DNA of 64,000 nucleotides, taken from contig NZ_BNAI01000003.1 of NCBI RefSeq assembly GCF_014653215.1, positions 287,066-351,065 on the forward strand. The letters run 5' to 3'. The position numbers were made by a program, and so were the translations under genes. Shown piece by piece: positions 8,459 through 16,843 of this stretch (position 1 is its first letter; every line of letters starts with the position of its first letter). This stretch comes from Pseudolysinimonas yzui. Lineage in GTDB: Bacteria; Actinomycetota; Actinomycetes; Actinomycetales; Microbacteriaceae. Below the pieces are notes generated by a model. It was not told the DNA's origin, searched no databases, and saw only the letters and a list, made by a program, of their open reading frames with translations.

Positions 8459-9585
8459 GCGGGTACGCTCGCGAGCTCGGCGATCCGACCGATGAGCCCG
8501 GGAACATCCCCTTGCTCGTGGTTGAGCTGCCACCGCCCGAGCTGCAGGGACGCCTCGACGATCGTGCGCGCGCGCTCAAGCCGCCGGCGGGTGAACTCCT
8601 CCCACACCGCATCGTCGACCGTCGACTCCCGGGCGAGGATCTCGCACAGCACGAGCGCATCCTCGGTCGCCTGCGCCCCGCCTTGAGCGATGGTCGGCGG
8701 GCAGCTGTGGGCGGCGTCGCCGATCAGCACCACGCGACCGCGGTTCCAGGGGCCGTCGATGAGGTGTGAGGTGAACCAGGTGTAGTTCACTCGGGAGTCG
8801 GCGCCGAGGCTGTCGCGGATCTGGTTCCACGGCCCGCCGTAGGCGCGAGTGGCATCGCGCATGATCTCGACCGACTGCTCAGGGGTGAGCCCCGAGCGAT
8901 CCTGCTTGTCTTCGACGAGGTAGGCGTACATCATGTCTTCACTCGTCGGGCAGTAGCCCGCGATGTACATCGGTCCGCCGTAGTAGAGGTCGGTGCTCGT
9001 GACCTCGGCGGGCCGCGGCACGAACGCTCGCCAGATGCCCATGCCGGTGGGTTCCGGCTTGACGTCGATTCCCACCATCGAACGCACCGCCGAGTTGATG
9101 CCGTCGGCACCGATCAGCAGGTCGACCCGATCCGTCGTGCCGTCACTGAGCTTGATGTCGACGCCGTCCGCATCCTGGGTGAGCGATTCGATGGTGCGCC
9201 CGAAGTGCACGCGCGCTCCCAACTCGGTGGCTCGATCGAGCATGATCTGCGCGAGGTCGGGGCGGAACATGCCGGCAGCGGCGGGGAAGTCGGGGCCGCC
9301 GGTGCGCGCATCGGGGATGGTTGCGATGACGGTGGCGTCGGGCCCGGGAGCGCGGAGGGTCAGCACGTCCTGCGACCAACACTGCTTCTGCACCTCGTCC
9401 CAGATCCCGAGCCGGGCGAAGCTCCGCAGGGCGTTGCCCTGAAGAGTGATGCCCGACCCGAGAGCGGTCAGCTCCGGCTTGATCTCGTAGACATCGACGT
9501 CGACGCCGTCTTCTGCCAAGAGGATGGCGGCGGCAAGGCCGGCCATACCGGCTCCGGCGATGGCGACGCGCTGCACTGCGCTCAT
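8455..9585 (-). CDS. FAD-dependent aromatic hydroxylase (PHBH fold)
   Basis: 376 aa, standard for class A flavoprotein monooxygenases. The FAD dinucleotide motif GAGMAG (11-16), the central IGADG (158-162, FAD/NADPH motif) and LIGDAAHS (287-294, flavin ribityl contact) are all present in order. It would use NAD(P)H and O2 to hydroxylate an aromatic or pyridine-type ring, preparing it for the extradiol dioxygenase encoded divergently. Resemblance is to the 6-hydroxynicotinate / 2,6-dihydroxypyridine / salicylate hydroxylase families in general; substrate not determinable. Its stop overlaps the FAH-family start by 4 nt. Confidence 0.86.
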   Translation of the reverse strand: MSAVQRVAIAGAGMAGLAAAILLAEDGVDVDVYEIKPELTALGSGITLQGNALRSFARLGIWDEVQKQCWSQDVLTLRAPGPDATVIATIPDARTGGPDFPAAAGMFRPDLAQIMLDRATELGARVHFGRTIESLTQDADGVDIKLSDGTTDRVDLLIGADGINSAVRSMVGIDVKPEPTGMGIWRAFVPRPAEVTSTDLYYGGPMYIAGYCPTSEDMMYAYLVEDKQDRSGLTPEQSVEIMRDATRAYGGPWNQIRDSLGADSRVNYTWFTSHLIDGPWNRGRVVLIGDAAHSCPPTIAQGGAQATEDALVLCEILARESTVDDAVWEEFTRRRLERARTIVEASLQLGRWQLNHEQGDVPGLIGRIAELASVPA

Positions 9586-9612
9586 GGGGTATCCCTTCGG
9601 TGGTGGGTGCCG

Positions 9613-10581
9613 CTACTTGACGGCGATGGGGTTGACAGGTGAACCGACCGCGCCGGTGATGCGCAGCGGCGGAGCAGTGAGCAGGAAGTCCCAGCGGCCG
9701 TCGCCCGCACAATCGGCGGCCAGCTGATCGAAGTCCCACATCTCCCCGATGGTCAACCCCATGTTCGGGATGACCACCTGGTGGAGGGGCTGGAAGGCCT
9801 CGTCGAACTCGTTGGGCCGCACTTCGAAGCCCCAGGTGTCGGTCGCCACCGCAGCGACTTCCTTCGCGTGCAGCCAGCGGGCGGTCGTGAAGGACAGTCC
9901 CGCGCTCGGGCCGCCGGCGTACCCGTTCCAGCCCTCGCGTTTGGCGCGGGCCAGTCGGCCGGTGCGCACCAGCAGGATGTCGCCGCGGCCGACGCGCGCG
10001 CTCTCCCCCTGCGCCGCGATCGTCGCCTCGAGGTCGTCGACCGTGATCGGGTAGCCGTCCTCGAGCTCACCGTCGGCGCTCAGGTGACGCGCGACATCGA
10101 GCAGCACGCCGCGCCCGACGAGCTGGGATGCCATGTGCTCGATGCCGGTGACGAGGTCGCCTTCGCTCGTGACGACCTGCTCGGAGCGGCGGCCGTTCCA
10201 TGCCATCCCGTGGTCGAAGATGTGGCCCAAGCCGTCCCACTGGGTCGAGCACTGCAGGGGCATCGCGATGACGTCATCCGCACCGCCGATGCCATGCGGA
10301 AATCCCTGATTGCCGAGCGCCGCGTCGACCCCCGTGTCGGTCATCGTGTGCACCGGGTTGGTGCGACGGCGCCAGCCGGTCTGCGGGCCGTCGGTGTCGA
10401 ACGCCTGGGAGAGCGAGAAGGTCACGCCGCGGCGCACGAGGCCGGCGGCCTCGATGCGCTTGGTCTCGTCGAGAAAGTTGAGGGTTCCCAGAACGTCGTC
10501 GGGTCCCCAACGGCCCCAGTTGCGCACGTCGCGGACGACGCGCGCGATCTCGCCCTCGGCATCCGAGCGGTCCAGGGTCAT
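9613..10581 (-). CDS. Cyclase-family hydrolase, second subgroup
   Basis: 322 aa, longer than the formamidase-like paralogue at 5321. It lacks the strict HxGTHxDxPxH motif; the equivalent site reads STQWDGLGHIFDHG, the pattern of the other PF04199 subgroup (T-Q-x-D-G-x-x-H). It is probably a metal-dependent hydrolase acting on a lactone, lactam or enol of the pathway. The ATG at 10581 is supported by GGGGAGGAG about 6 nt upstream. First gene of the minus-strand run cyclase, hydroxylase, FAH-family enzyme, and divergent from the ring-cleaving dioxygenase. Confidence 0.82.
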   Translation of the reverse strand: MTLDRSDAEGEIARVVRDVRNWGRWGPDDVLGTLNFLDETKRIEAAGLVRRGVTFSLSQAFDTDGPQTGWRRRTNPVHTMTDTGVDAALGNQGFPHGIGGADDVIAMPLQCSTQWDGLGHIFDHGMAWNGRRSEQVVTSEGDLVTGIEHMASQLVGRGVLLDVARHLSADGELEDGYPITVDDLEATIAAQGESARVGRGDILLVRTGRLARAKREGWNGYAGGPSAGLSFTTARWLHAKEVAAVATDTWGFEVRPNEFDEAFQPLHQVVIPNMGLTIGEMWDFDQLAADCAGDGRWDFLLTAPPLRITGAVGSPVNPIAVK

Positions 10582-10683
10582 CGAGTTCTCCTCCCCGGGG
10601 ACCTCGCTGCGTTGCAAGCTACCGGGACTCCAGTGTCGATCTGGGTCGCCGCTTCCGGGAAGGCGCATTGGATGATGCCGACT

Positions 10684-10717
10684 ATCGGTGTCACCGATGG
10701 TCCACCTGAGTATCGGT
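10684..10717. promoter_or_regulatory. Palindrome in the divergent cyclase/dioxygenase promoter region
   Basis: The 243-bp gap 10582-10824 contains ATCGGTGTCACCGAT (10684-10698), a perfect 7-1-7 palindrome, and a further half-site TATCGGT at 10711-10717 matching the left arm with its preceding T. On the minus strand GATAGT (10686-10681) or GATACT (10713-10708) could be the cyclase -10, and either would be covered by a bound protein. A regulator of both arms of the catabolic island is the obvious candidate ligand. No good plus-strand -10 was found. Confidence 0.5.
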
Positions 10718-10824
10718 CTGAGGGATTCCAGGCATCGACGCCTCCGCGTTCCCCGGCACTCGATCCCGCGCGACAGTGGAGCCGACCGGGCACGGAGCCC
10801 GTCGCCGCGACCAGAGGATCGAAG

Positions 10825-11853
10825 ATGATCAAGTTGCTGTCCCACCTCGCCCACATCGAGATCACCTCTCCCGATGTCGAGGCGAGTGCGAAGTTCTACG
10901 AAGAGCAGGTCGGCCTGCGGGTTTTCGCCCGCGAAGGCGGCAAGGTGTACCTCCGCTGCTGGGGTGACTACTACAACTACTCCCTCGTCATCGCCCCGGG
11001 TGAGCAGCCCGCGCTGGGCGCGATGGCCTGGCGCACCTCGAGCCCTGAGGCGCTCGAGGAGGCGGCGAAGCGCATCGCCGCCGAAGGCATCGAGGTGCAG
11101 TGGTCGGATGACCGCCTGAGCCTCGGCAGGAGTTTCCGCTTCGTCGGCCCCTACGGCCACACGATGGAGCTGTTCTGGGACGTCGAGAAGTTCCACGGCA
11201 CCGGCGACCAGGCCTCGATCTACCCCGACCGCCCGGAGCGACGCAGTCGGCACGCGGTCGCGCCGCGCCAGCTCGACCATGTGACCGTAGCCGCCAGCGA
11301 CGTGCGCGGGATGGCCGACTGGTACAGCCGGGTTCTCGGCTTCCGCATCATGGCGTACACGGTGCTCGAAGAGGCACCGGTCACGGTCTTCACGGTCGTC
11401 ACGACGAACGAGAAGTCGCACGACCTCGGCATCGTGCTCGATGGCTCGAAGACCCCAGGCCGGATCAACCACTACGCGTTCTGGGTGGACACCCGCGAGG
11501 ACCTCCTCCAGGCGGCCGATGTGCTGATGGAGAACGGCACGAACATCGAGTACGGCCCGAGCATCCACGGCATCGGCGAGCAGAACTTCCTCTACTTCCG
11601 CGACCCGTCGACCATGCGTATCGAGGTCAACACGGGCGGCTACCGCAACTACGTGCCCGACTGGGAGCCGAACGTGTGGAAGCCCTCGCAGGGCCCGAAC
11701 AACTTCTACCGCAACTCGTCGATGCCGATGTCGATGACCGAGTCGTTCCCGCCCGCTGACCTGCCGTCGGCGACCGAGGAAGGCATCCACCCCGACACCC
11801 GTGAGGCGCTGCTCGGAAACATGAACCCCTACTCGGAGCACGGGCGCGGCTAG
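10825..11853 (+). CDS. Extradiol ring-cleaving dioxygenase (VOC superfamily, catechol 2,3-dioxygenase type)
   Basis: 342 aa with two vicinal-oxygen-chelate halves. The C-terminal half keeps the iron triad: His152 in QLDHVTVAASD, His216 in RINHYAFW and Glu267 in MRIEVNTGG. The N-terminal half (LAHIEITSPDVEASAKFYE) is the non-catalytic repeat. It would cleave a catechol-like ring next to the hydroxyls using O2 and Fe(II), giving a semialdehyde or oxo-acid for the FAH-family and hydrolase enzymes. The ATG at 10825 has AGAGGAT about 7 nt upstream; the upstream open frame runs through non-coding and opposite-strand sequence and was rejected. Confidence 0.88.
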   Translation: MIKLLSHLAHIEITSPDVEASAKFYEEQVGLRVFAREGGKVYLRCWGDYYNYSLVIAPGEQPALGAMAWRTSSPEALEEAAKRIAAEGIEVQWSDDRLSLGRSFRFVGPYGHTMELFWDVEKFHGTGDQASIYPDRPERRSRHAVAPRQLDHVTVAASDVRGMADWYSRVLGFRIMAYTVLEEAPVTVFTVVTTNEKSHDLGIVLDGSKTPGRINHYAFWVDTREDLLQAADVLMENGTNIEYGPSIHGIGEQNFLYFRDPSTMRIEVNTGGYRNYVPDWEPNVWKPSQGPNNFYRNSSMPMSMTESFPPADLPSATEEGIHPDTREALLGNMNPYSEHGRG

Positions 11854-12000
11854 CCCACGGGTATCGACCAGGCCGATTGCTGCTATCGCGGATCGGGCTT
11901 TCCAAAGGGCACAACGAGCGGCACCCTGGGCCGTGATCGCCCTGCACCCATGAAAGAGCGAGAGAGGCCTCCGGGCCACGTCGTCAAAGGAGACAACACC

Positions 12001-13161
12001 ATGCATCGTCAACCCCTGTTGCGTCGGGCCCTCGTGGCCGCCGCGTCAGCGACCATCGCGCTTCTCGCGCTGGCCGCCTGCACCACACCGGAACCCACCG
12101 AGACCGACCCGGGTGCCGGAGGCACCGACTCGGCGGCGCTGCTCGCCGAGGTCTACGCCGGAACCTTCCAGGCTCCCCCGACCGAGCCGGTCGAGCTCGT
12201 CGAGGGCCTGTCGCTCTGGCACGTCTCGTGTGGTGAGGCCAGCCCGACCTGCTCCACCCCCGCCGCCGCGACCCTGGCCGCCGCTGACGCGGTCGGCTGG
12301 GATGCCACCCTCTGCGACGGCAAGCTCAACCCCGAAGGCTGGGGCACCTGCGTCCGTCAGGGAATCGCCGCGGGCGTCGACGTGATCAGCCTCATCGGCG
12401 TCGACTGCGCGCCCATCGCGGGTCCGCTCACCGAGGCCGCCGAGGCGGGCATCATCACGATCGGCGTCGGAGCCAAGGACTGCGACCAGACCGGCGGTGA
12501 AGCCCTCTACTCGGCCGTGACCACCTACCTGCCCGACACCTCGTACGACGAGTGGTGGCTCAACGTCGGCGCGACGCAGGCCAAGTGGATCGTCGGCCAG
12601 AACGACGGTGCCGCCCAGGCGCTTCAGATCATCTTCCCCGACCCGGCGTTCGGCCCGATCATGGCCGCCGGCTTCGAGGAGGAGATGGCCAAGCACGAGG
12701 ACAGCTCCATCGTCGCGACGCTCGAGATCACCAACGCCGACTTCGCCGGTGGCACCTTGGTGTCGAAGTTCTCGACCGCGCTGCTCCAGAACCCCGACAT
12801 CAACTCGATCGTGGTTCCGATCGACGGATGGTTCCTCGCCGGACTCGCCCAGGCGATCGAGGCGTCGGGCCGCTCCGACGAACTCGCCGTGATCGGCGTG
12901 TTCGGTTCCATCCCGACCTTCGGCCTGATCGCCGAAGGCACCGGACAGGACGCAACCGTCACCTGGCCGAGCGAATGGGATGGCTACTCGGTGATCGACA
13001 CGACCCTGCGGGTCCTGGCCGAGCAGGAGATCCTGCCGACCGGTCTTGGAATCCAGGTGGTCGACGCGGAGCACAACCTCCCCGCACCCGGCACGCCGTT
13101 CAGTTTCGAACCTGCCGTCGACTTCCGCGCCGCCTACCTGGCTGCCTGGGGTCTCGAATAA
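12001..13161 (+). CDS. Sugar-type ABC transporter substrate-binding lipoprotein
   Basis: 386 aa. A lipoprotein signal peptide ends in the lipobox LALAAC with Cys27, so the mature protein is anchored outside the membrane. The body has the periplasmic-binding-protein I pattern (LNPEGWGTCVRQGIAAGVDV, IITIGVGAKDCDQ) of ribose/xylose-type receptors but carries extra cysteines. AAAGGAG about 9 nt before the ATG at 12001 decides the start. First gene of a three-gene importer. Its place directly after the ring-cleavage genes suggests the ligand is the substrate of that pathway rather than a sugar, but this is inference. Confidence 0.85.
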   Translation: MHRQPLLRRALVAAASATIALLALAACTTPEPTETDPGAGGTDSAALLAEVYAGTFQAPPTEPVELVEGLSLWHVSCGEASPTCSTPAAATLAAADAVGWDATLCDGKLNPEGWGTCVRQGIAAGVDVISLIGVDCAPIAGPLTEAAEAGIITIGVGAKDCDQTGGEALYSAVTTYLPDTSYDEWWLNVGATQAKWIVGQNDGAAQALQIIFPDPAFGPIMAAGFEEEMAKHEDSSIVATLEITNADFAGGTLVSKFSTALLQNPDINSIVVPIDGWFLAGLAQAIEASGRSDELAVIGVFGSIPTFGLIAEGTGQDATVTWPSEWDGYSVIDTTLRVLAEQEILPTGLGIQVVDAEHNLPAPGTPFSFEPAVDFRAAYLAAWGLE

Positions 13162-13164
13162 CCC

Positions 13165-14694
13165 ATGACGGTCCTGCCAGCGCTCGAAGCCTCCGGCGTC
13201 GTGAAGACGTTCGGCGGGACCGTCGCCCTTGCCGACGCGCACCTGCGCGTCGGCAAGGGCACCATCCACGCCCTGCTCGGCGGCAACGGTTCGGGCAAGT
13301 CGACGCTCATCAAGTGCCTCGCCGGCGTGTACCGGGCCGACTCCGGCCGGATCGTCGTGCACGGTGAGGAACGAGCGGCGGCCGATCAGACGCCCGCAGT
13401 CGCCCGGCGCTCCGGACTGCACTTCGTGCACCAAGACCTCGGGCTCTTTCCCCAGCTCAGCATCGCCGAGAACATCGCCCTCGACCGGGGGTACCCGACC
13501 GCACGGGTGCTCGGTGGTGTGCGCTGGTCCCGCCTCGAAGCCGATACCGCGGCCCTGCTCGAGCGTTTCGAGATCGCCGCGTCTCCTCGCACTCCGGTCG
13601 CGGCTTTGCGACCGAGCCAGCGCAGCCTGGTCGCCATCGCCCGCGCGCTCGCGGATGCCGGTGACGACGCCATCCTGATGCTCGACGAGCCGACGGCCAC
13701 CCTCGCCGAACACGAATCGCAGGAACTGCTCGCCGCGTTGCGCAAGCGAGCCAATCGCGGCCAGACCATCGTGCTGGTCAGTCACCGCTTCCCCGAGGTC
13801 CAGGGGGTCGCCGACGATGTGACGGTCTTCCGCGACGGCCGCGTCGCCGCGACCGACGCCATGAGCGAGATGCCCATCGACCGCCTCGTGGCCGCCATGA
13901 CGGGCGGCGCGGAGTTGCCTCATCCCGAGCGCACGGCCGTGCGAGCCGGGTCGGCCGAACGGTTGCGGATCACCGGGCTCCACGCCGGAGCACTCCGCGG
14001 AGTCGATCTCACCCTGGCCGCCGGCGAGATCGTCGGACTCGCCGGACTCGGTGGCTCGGGACGATCGAGCCTTCTGCGCACCGTCTTCGGGCGGCTCCCC
14101 ATCCGCGCCGGGTCCATGGAACTCGATGGCGCTCCGTACTCGCCCCATTCCGCCGCGCAGGCGATGGCTCTCGACGTGGCTCTCGTTCCGGAGGATCGGC
14201 TCGGCGAGGCCGCGTTCCTCGACCTGTCGGTGCGCGAGAACACGAGCATCACGGTGCTGAAGCGGTTCTGGCGGCGCCTGGCGATCTCACCGTCCGCGGA
14301 GCGGAGCTCGGCGGAGGCCCTGGTCGCCGCGTTCGGGATTCGGACGCCGGGGATCGAGACACCCCTCGGCTCGCTCTCGGGCGGCAACCAGCAGAAGGCG
14401 ATCCTCGCCCGGTGGCTGCAGCGGGCGCCGAAACTGCTGCTGCTCGACGAGCCGAGTCAGGGTGTCGATGTCGTCGCCCGTTCCGAGATCTCGGCGCATG
14501 TCGTCGCGGCCGCCGATGCCGGTGCCGGCGTGATCGTCGCCTCGTCCGACCTCGACGAGCTGTTCGCCTTGACGCACCGCATCGTCGTGCTTCGTGCGGG
14601 CCGCATCGTCGCCGATCTCACGACCTCGAGCACCACCCGCGACGAGGTCGCCCATTTGTCCATGCTCGATTCCGAGGAAGGGATCCCCACATGA
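13165..14694 (+). CDS. Ribose-type ABC importer, tandem ATP-binding protein
   Basis: 509 aa, two fused ABC domains as in RbsA/XylG. Domain 1 has Walker A GGNGSGKST (39-47) and Walker B ILMLDEPTA, but its signature reads ALRPSQRSLVAIARA instead of LSxGxxQ. Domain 2 has a degenerate Walker A (GLGGSGRSS) and an intact LSGGNQQKAILARWL signature with LLLLDEPSQGVD. One complete composite ATP site is therefore expected, as usual in this family. It starts 3 nt after the binding protein and its stop overlaps the permease start (ATGA). Confidence 0.88.
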   Translation: MTVLPALEASGVVKTFGGTVALADAHLRVGKGTIHALLGGNGSGKSTLIKCLAGVYRADSGRIVVHGEERAAADQTPAVARRSGLHFVHQDLGLFPQLSIAENIALDRGYPTARVLGGVRWSRLEADTAALLERFEIAASPRTPVAALRPSQRSLVAIARALADAGDDAILMLDEPTATLAEHESQELLAALRKRANRGQTIVLVSHRFPEVQGVADDVTVFRDGRVAATDAMSEMPIDRLVAAMTGGAELPHPERTAVRAGSAERLRITGLHAGALRGVDLTLAAGEIVGLAGLGGSGRSSLLRTVFGRLPIRAGSMELDGAPYSPHSAAQAMALDVALVPEDRLGEAAFLDLSVRENTSITVLKRFWRRLAISPSAERSSAEALVAAFGIRTPGIETPLGSLSGGNQQKAILARWLQRAPKLLLLDEPSQGVDVVARSEISAHVVAAADAGAGVIVASSDLDELFALTHRIVVLRAGRIVADLTTSSTTRDEVAHLSMLDSEEGIPT

Positions 14695-15671
14695 GCCAGC
14701 CCGTCACTTCGCGACGCACCCCCGTGGCCGAATGGGGCGAGCGCCTCGGCCTGCCGATTCTGCTCGCCGTCATCGTGCTGTTCTTCTCGGTGTTCCCCGC
14801 GAGCAGCCGCGCCTTCTTCTCGGTCGCCAACCTCACGATCGTGCTCGCAAATCAGTCGATCATCATGCTCGTCGCGATCGCCCTGATGTTCCCGCTGATC
14901 GCCGGCCACTTCGACTTCTCGGTCGGCGCGATGACGGTGCTGGCCGCCGTGGTCTGCGCCGGGACGAACGCGCAGATGGGCCTTCCCATCGCGGTCAGCA
15001 TCCTGCTCGCGATCGGCGTGGGGCTCGCCGTGGGTCTGGCGAACGGAGTCCTGGTGGCTCGGCTCGGCTTGAACTCGTTCGTGTCGACGCTGGGCGCCGC
15101 GACCCTCATCGGCGGCCTCATCCAGTGGTACACCGCCGGGCAGGCGATCATCGGCATCGACCCCGCGCTGCTGCAGTTCGGGTCGCGTCAATGGCTCGGC
15201 GTGCCGCGAGTGCTGTTCATCGTCATCGTCGTCGGCTTCGCGGCCTGGTACATCCTCGGCCACACCCCCTTTGGGCGATCCCTGTATGCGATCGGGTCGA
15301 ACCCCCGCTCCGCGGATCTGGTGGGCCTGCCGCGGATGCGCTACACCCTGTTCGCCTTCGCGATGTCGGGCCTCATCGCGGGGATCGCCGGCGTCGCCCT
15401 GACGGCGCGGACCGGAGGGGCCAACCCCGATGGGGGCACCTTCCTGCTGTTCCCCGCACTCGCAGCCGTCTTCCTCGGGGCGACGGCGATCATCCCGGGC
15501 CGGTTCAACGTCGTCGGCACCGTGATCGGCGTGCTCTTCGTCGCGGTGAGTGTGAGCGGGCTGACGCTCGCGGGGGCGCAGAGCTGGGTCGACGCGGTGT
15601 TCAACGGCGCGGCGCTGATCATCGCCGTGTTCGTCTCGAGTGTCCTGCGAAAGCGGCGCGCCGGATCCTAG
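14691..15671 (+). CDS. Ribose-type ABC importer permease
   Basis: 326 aa, RbsC-like (BPD_transp_2) integral membrane protein with about nine hydrophobic segments, including LPILLAVIVLFFSVFP and ITRALG-type cytoplasmic-loop sequence around GHTPFGRSLYAIGSNPRSADLVG. It forms the homodimeric channel for the importer with the preceding ATPase and binding protein. ATG at 14691 overlaps the ATPase stop as ATGA. Its TAG stop shares the tetranucleotide CTAG (15668-15671) with the stop of the convergent beta-lactamase-family gene. Confidence 0.86.
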   Translation: MSQPVTSRRTPVAEWGERLGLPILLAVIVLFFSVFPASSRAFFSVANLTIVLANQSIIMLVAIALMFPLIAGHFDFSVGAMTVLAAVVCAGTNAQMGLPIAVSILLAIGVGLAVGLANGVLVARLGLNSFVSTLGAATLIGGLIQWYTAGQAIIGIDPALLQFGSRQWLGVPRVLFIVIVVGFAAWYILGHTPFGRSLYAIGSNPRSADLVGLPRMRYTLFAFAMSGLIAGIAGVALTARTGGANPDGGTFLLFPALAAVFLGATAIIPGRFNVVGTVIGVLFVAVSVSGLTLAGAQSWVDAVFNGAALIIAVFVSSVLRKRRAGS

Positions 15672-16843
15672 GGTTTCGCGCCGACGACGGAGCGCAGTGC
15701 GTCGATGATGTGCGTCGCCCGCACGTCGTCGATCGCCTCCATCTGGGTGGTAAGGAACGCGAAGCCGACCTTCGCAGCCCGGTCGGCGAAGGCCACCTGA
15801 CCGCCCGCGCCGTCGTGACCGAAGGATGCCTCGCCGAGGTACCGCCGCGCCTCGGCGTCGAGCTGGAACCCCATCGCCCACCGCGGCCAGGGCGGCGGTG
15901 ACGGGAAGACCGGTTCCCCCTCGCTCTGCACGACGAGGGCTCGATCGAGCGTCGCGTCATCCAGCACGCGCACCCCGTCGGTGTCGGTCACCGTCGAGGA
16001 CCAGATCGCGGCGAGCGCCCGGGCCGTGGCGATGCCGCCGGCCCCGGGGATCTCCGCGGCGCGCACCGCCGGGTCGTTGAAGCCCTCGGCTTCCCCGACG
16101 AGGGTGCGCGGCAACGCGCCTCCCAGCGTCAGCGCGCGGGCGTTCCAGTCGATACCGGGCATCGGGTCGGCGTTCTGCTGCCCGACGAGCCGGGCGAGGC
16201 TGGCGCCGACCCGGAGGTGAGCCACCCGATGCGCCTCGGCAGCCGGGAGCCCGATCCAGGCGTCGGCGTGCAGCGGCGCGGCGAGCGTGCGCGCCAGGTA
16301 CTCGCCGACGTGCATCCCGGTGATCCGGCGGATCACCTCGCCGATCAGCCAGCCGTGGGTGATCGCGTGATAGGCGTACCCCGTTCCCGGCTGCCACAGC
16401 GGCTCCTGCCGAGCGAGAGCATCCGTGATCCTGCCCCAGTCAGCGAGGTCGGCGGTGATGAAGTCCTCGCGAGGCGCGGAGAGACCCGACCGGTGGGAGA
16501 GGATGTGGCGCACGAGCACGCCGCCCTTCCCCGCCTGCGCGAACTCGGGCCAGTACCGGGCGACGGGCGCGTCGTAGTCGAGGCGGCCCTCCTGCACCAG
16601 CCGCGCGGCGAGCACCGACATGATCCCTTTGCTGCACGAGAAGATCACCGTCGCGGTGTCGTCCCGCCAGGGCGAGCCGTCGCGGGCGTCGGCGATGCCG
16701 CCCCACAGGTCGACGACCGTCGCGCCGCGATGTCGCACGGCGAGCGCCGCTCCCATCTGCGGAAGCCCCGCGAAGGCCGCCACGAAGGCGTCGCGCACTC
16801 CCTCGAAGCCCGGGGCGATCTCGCCGTGGATCGCCACCGTCAT
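15668..16843 (-). CDS. Serine hydrolase, beta-lactamase / class C esterase family
   Basis: 391 aa. The SxxK nucleophile motif is SCSK (Ser69, Lys72) within ATVIFSCSKGIMSVLAARL, and a GYAYHAITHGW segment lies where the catalytic tyrosine of EstB-like esterases falls. HDGAGGQ near the C terminus matches the KTG-box equivalent (HxG). No signal peptide, so it is probably cytoplasmic and more likely an esterase or peptidase-like enzyme than a drug-resistance beta-lactamase. Last gene of the sugar operon; its ATG overlaps the upstream glycosidase stop (ATGA). It may remove acyl groups from imported sugars, which is inference. Confidence 0.83.
   Translation of the reverse strand: MTVAIHGEIAPGFEGVRDAFVAAFAGLPQMGAALAVRHRGATVVDLWGGIADARDGSPWRDDTATVIFSCSKGIMSVLAARLVQEGRLDYDAPVARYWPEFAQAGKGGVLVRHILSHRSGLSAPREDFITADLADWGRITDALARQEPLWQPGTGYAYHAITHGWLIGEVIRRITGMHVGEYLARTLAAPLHADAWIGLPAAEAHRVAHLRVGASLARLVGQQNADPMPGIDWNARALTLGGALPRTLVGEAEGFNDPAVRAAEIPGAGGIATARALAAIWSSTVTDTDGVRVLDDATLDRALVVQSEGEPVFPSPPPWPRWAMGFQLDAEARRYLGEASFGHDGAGGQVAFADRAAKVGFAFLTTQMEAIDDVRATHIIDALRSVVGAKP

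Noticed and set aside
12046..14148. Minus-strand open frame opposite the ABC importer
   Set aside because: Composition of a shadow frame; the sense strand has clear signal peptide, Walker and signature motifs.
15668..16843. Antibiotic-resistance beta-lactamase
   Set aside because: SxxK is present but there is no signal peptide, and the context is a sugar operon; EstB-like esterases share the fold.
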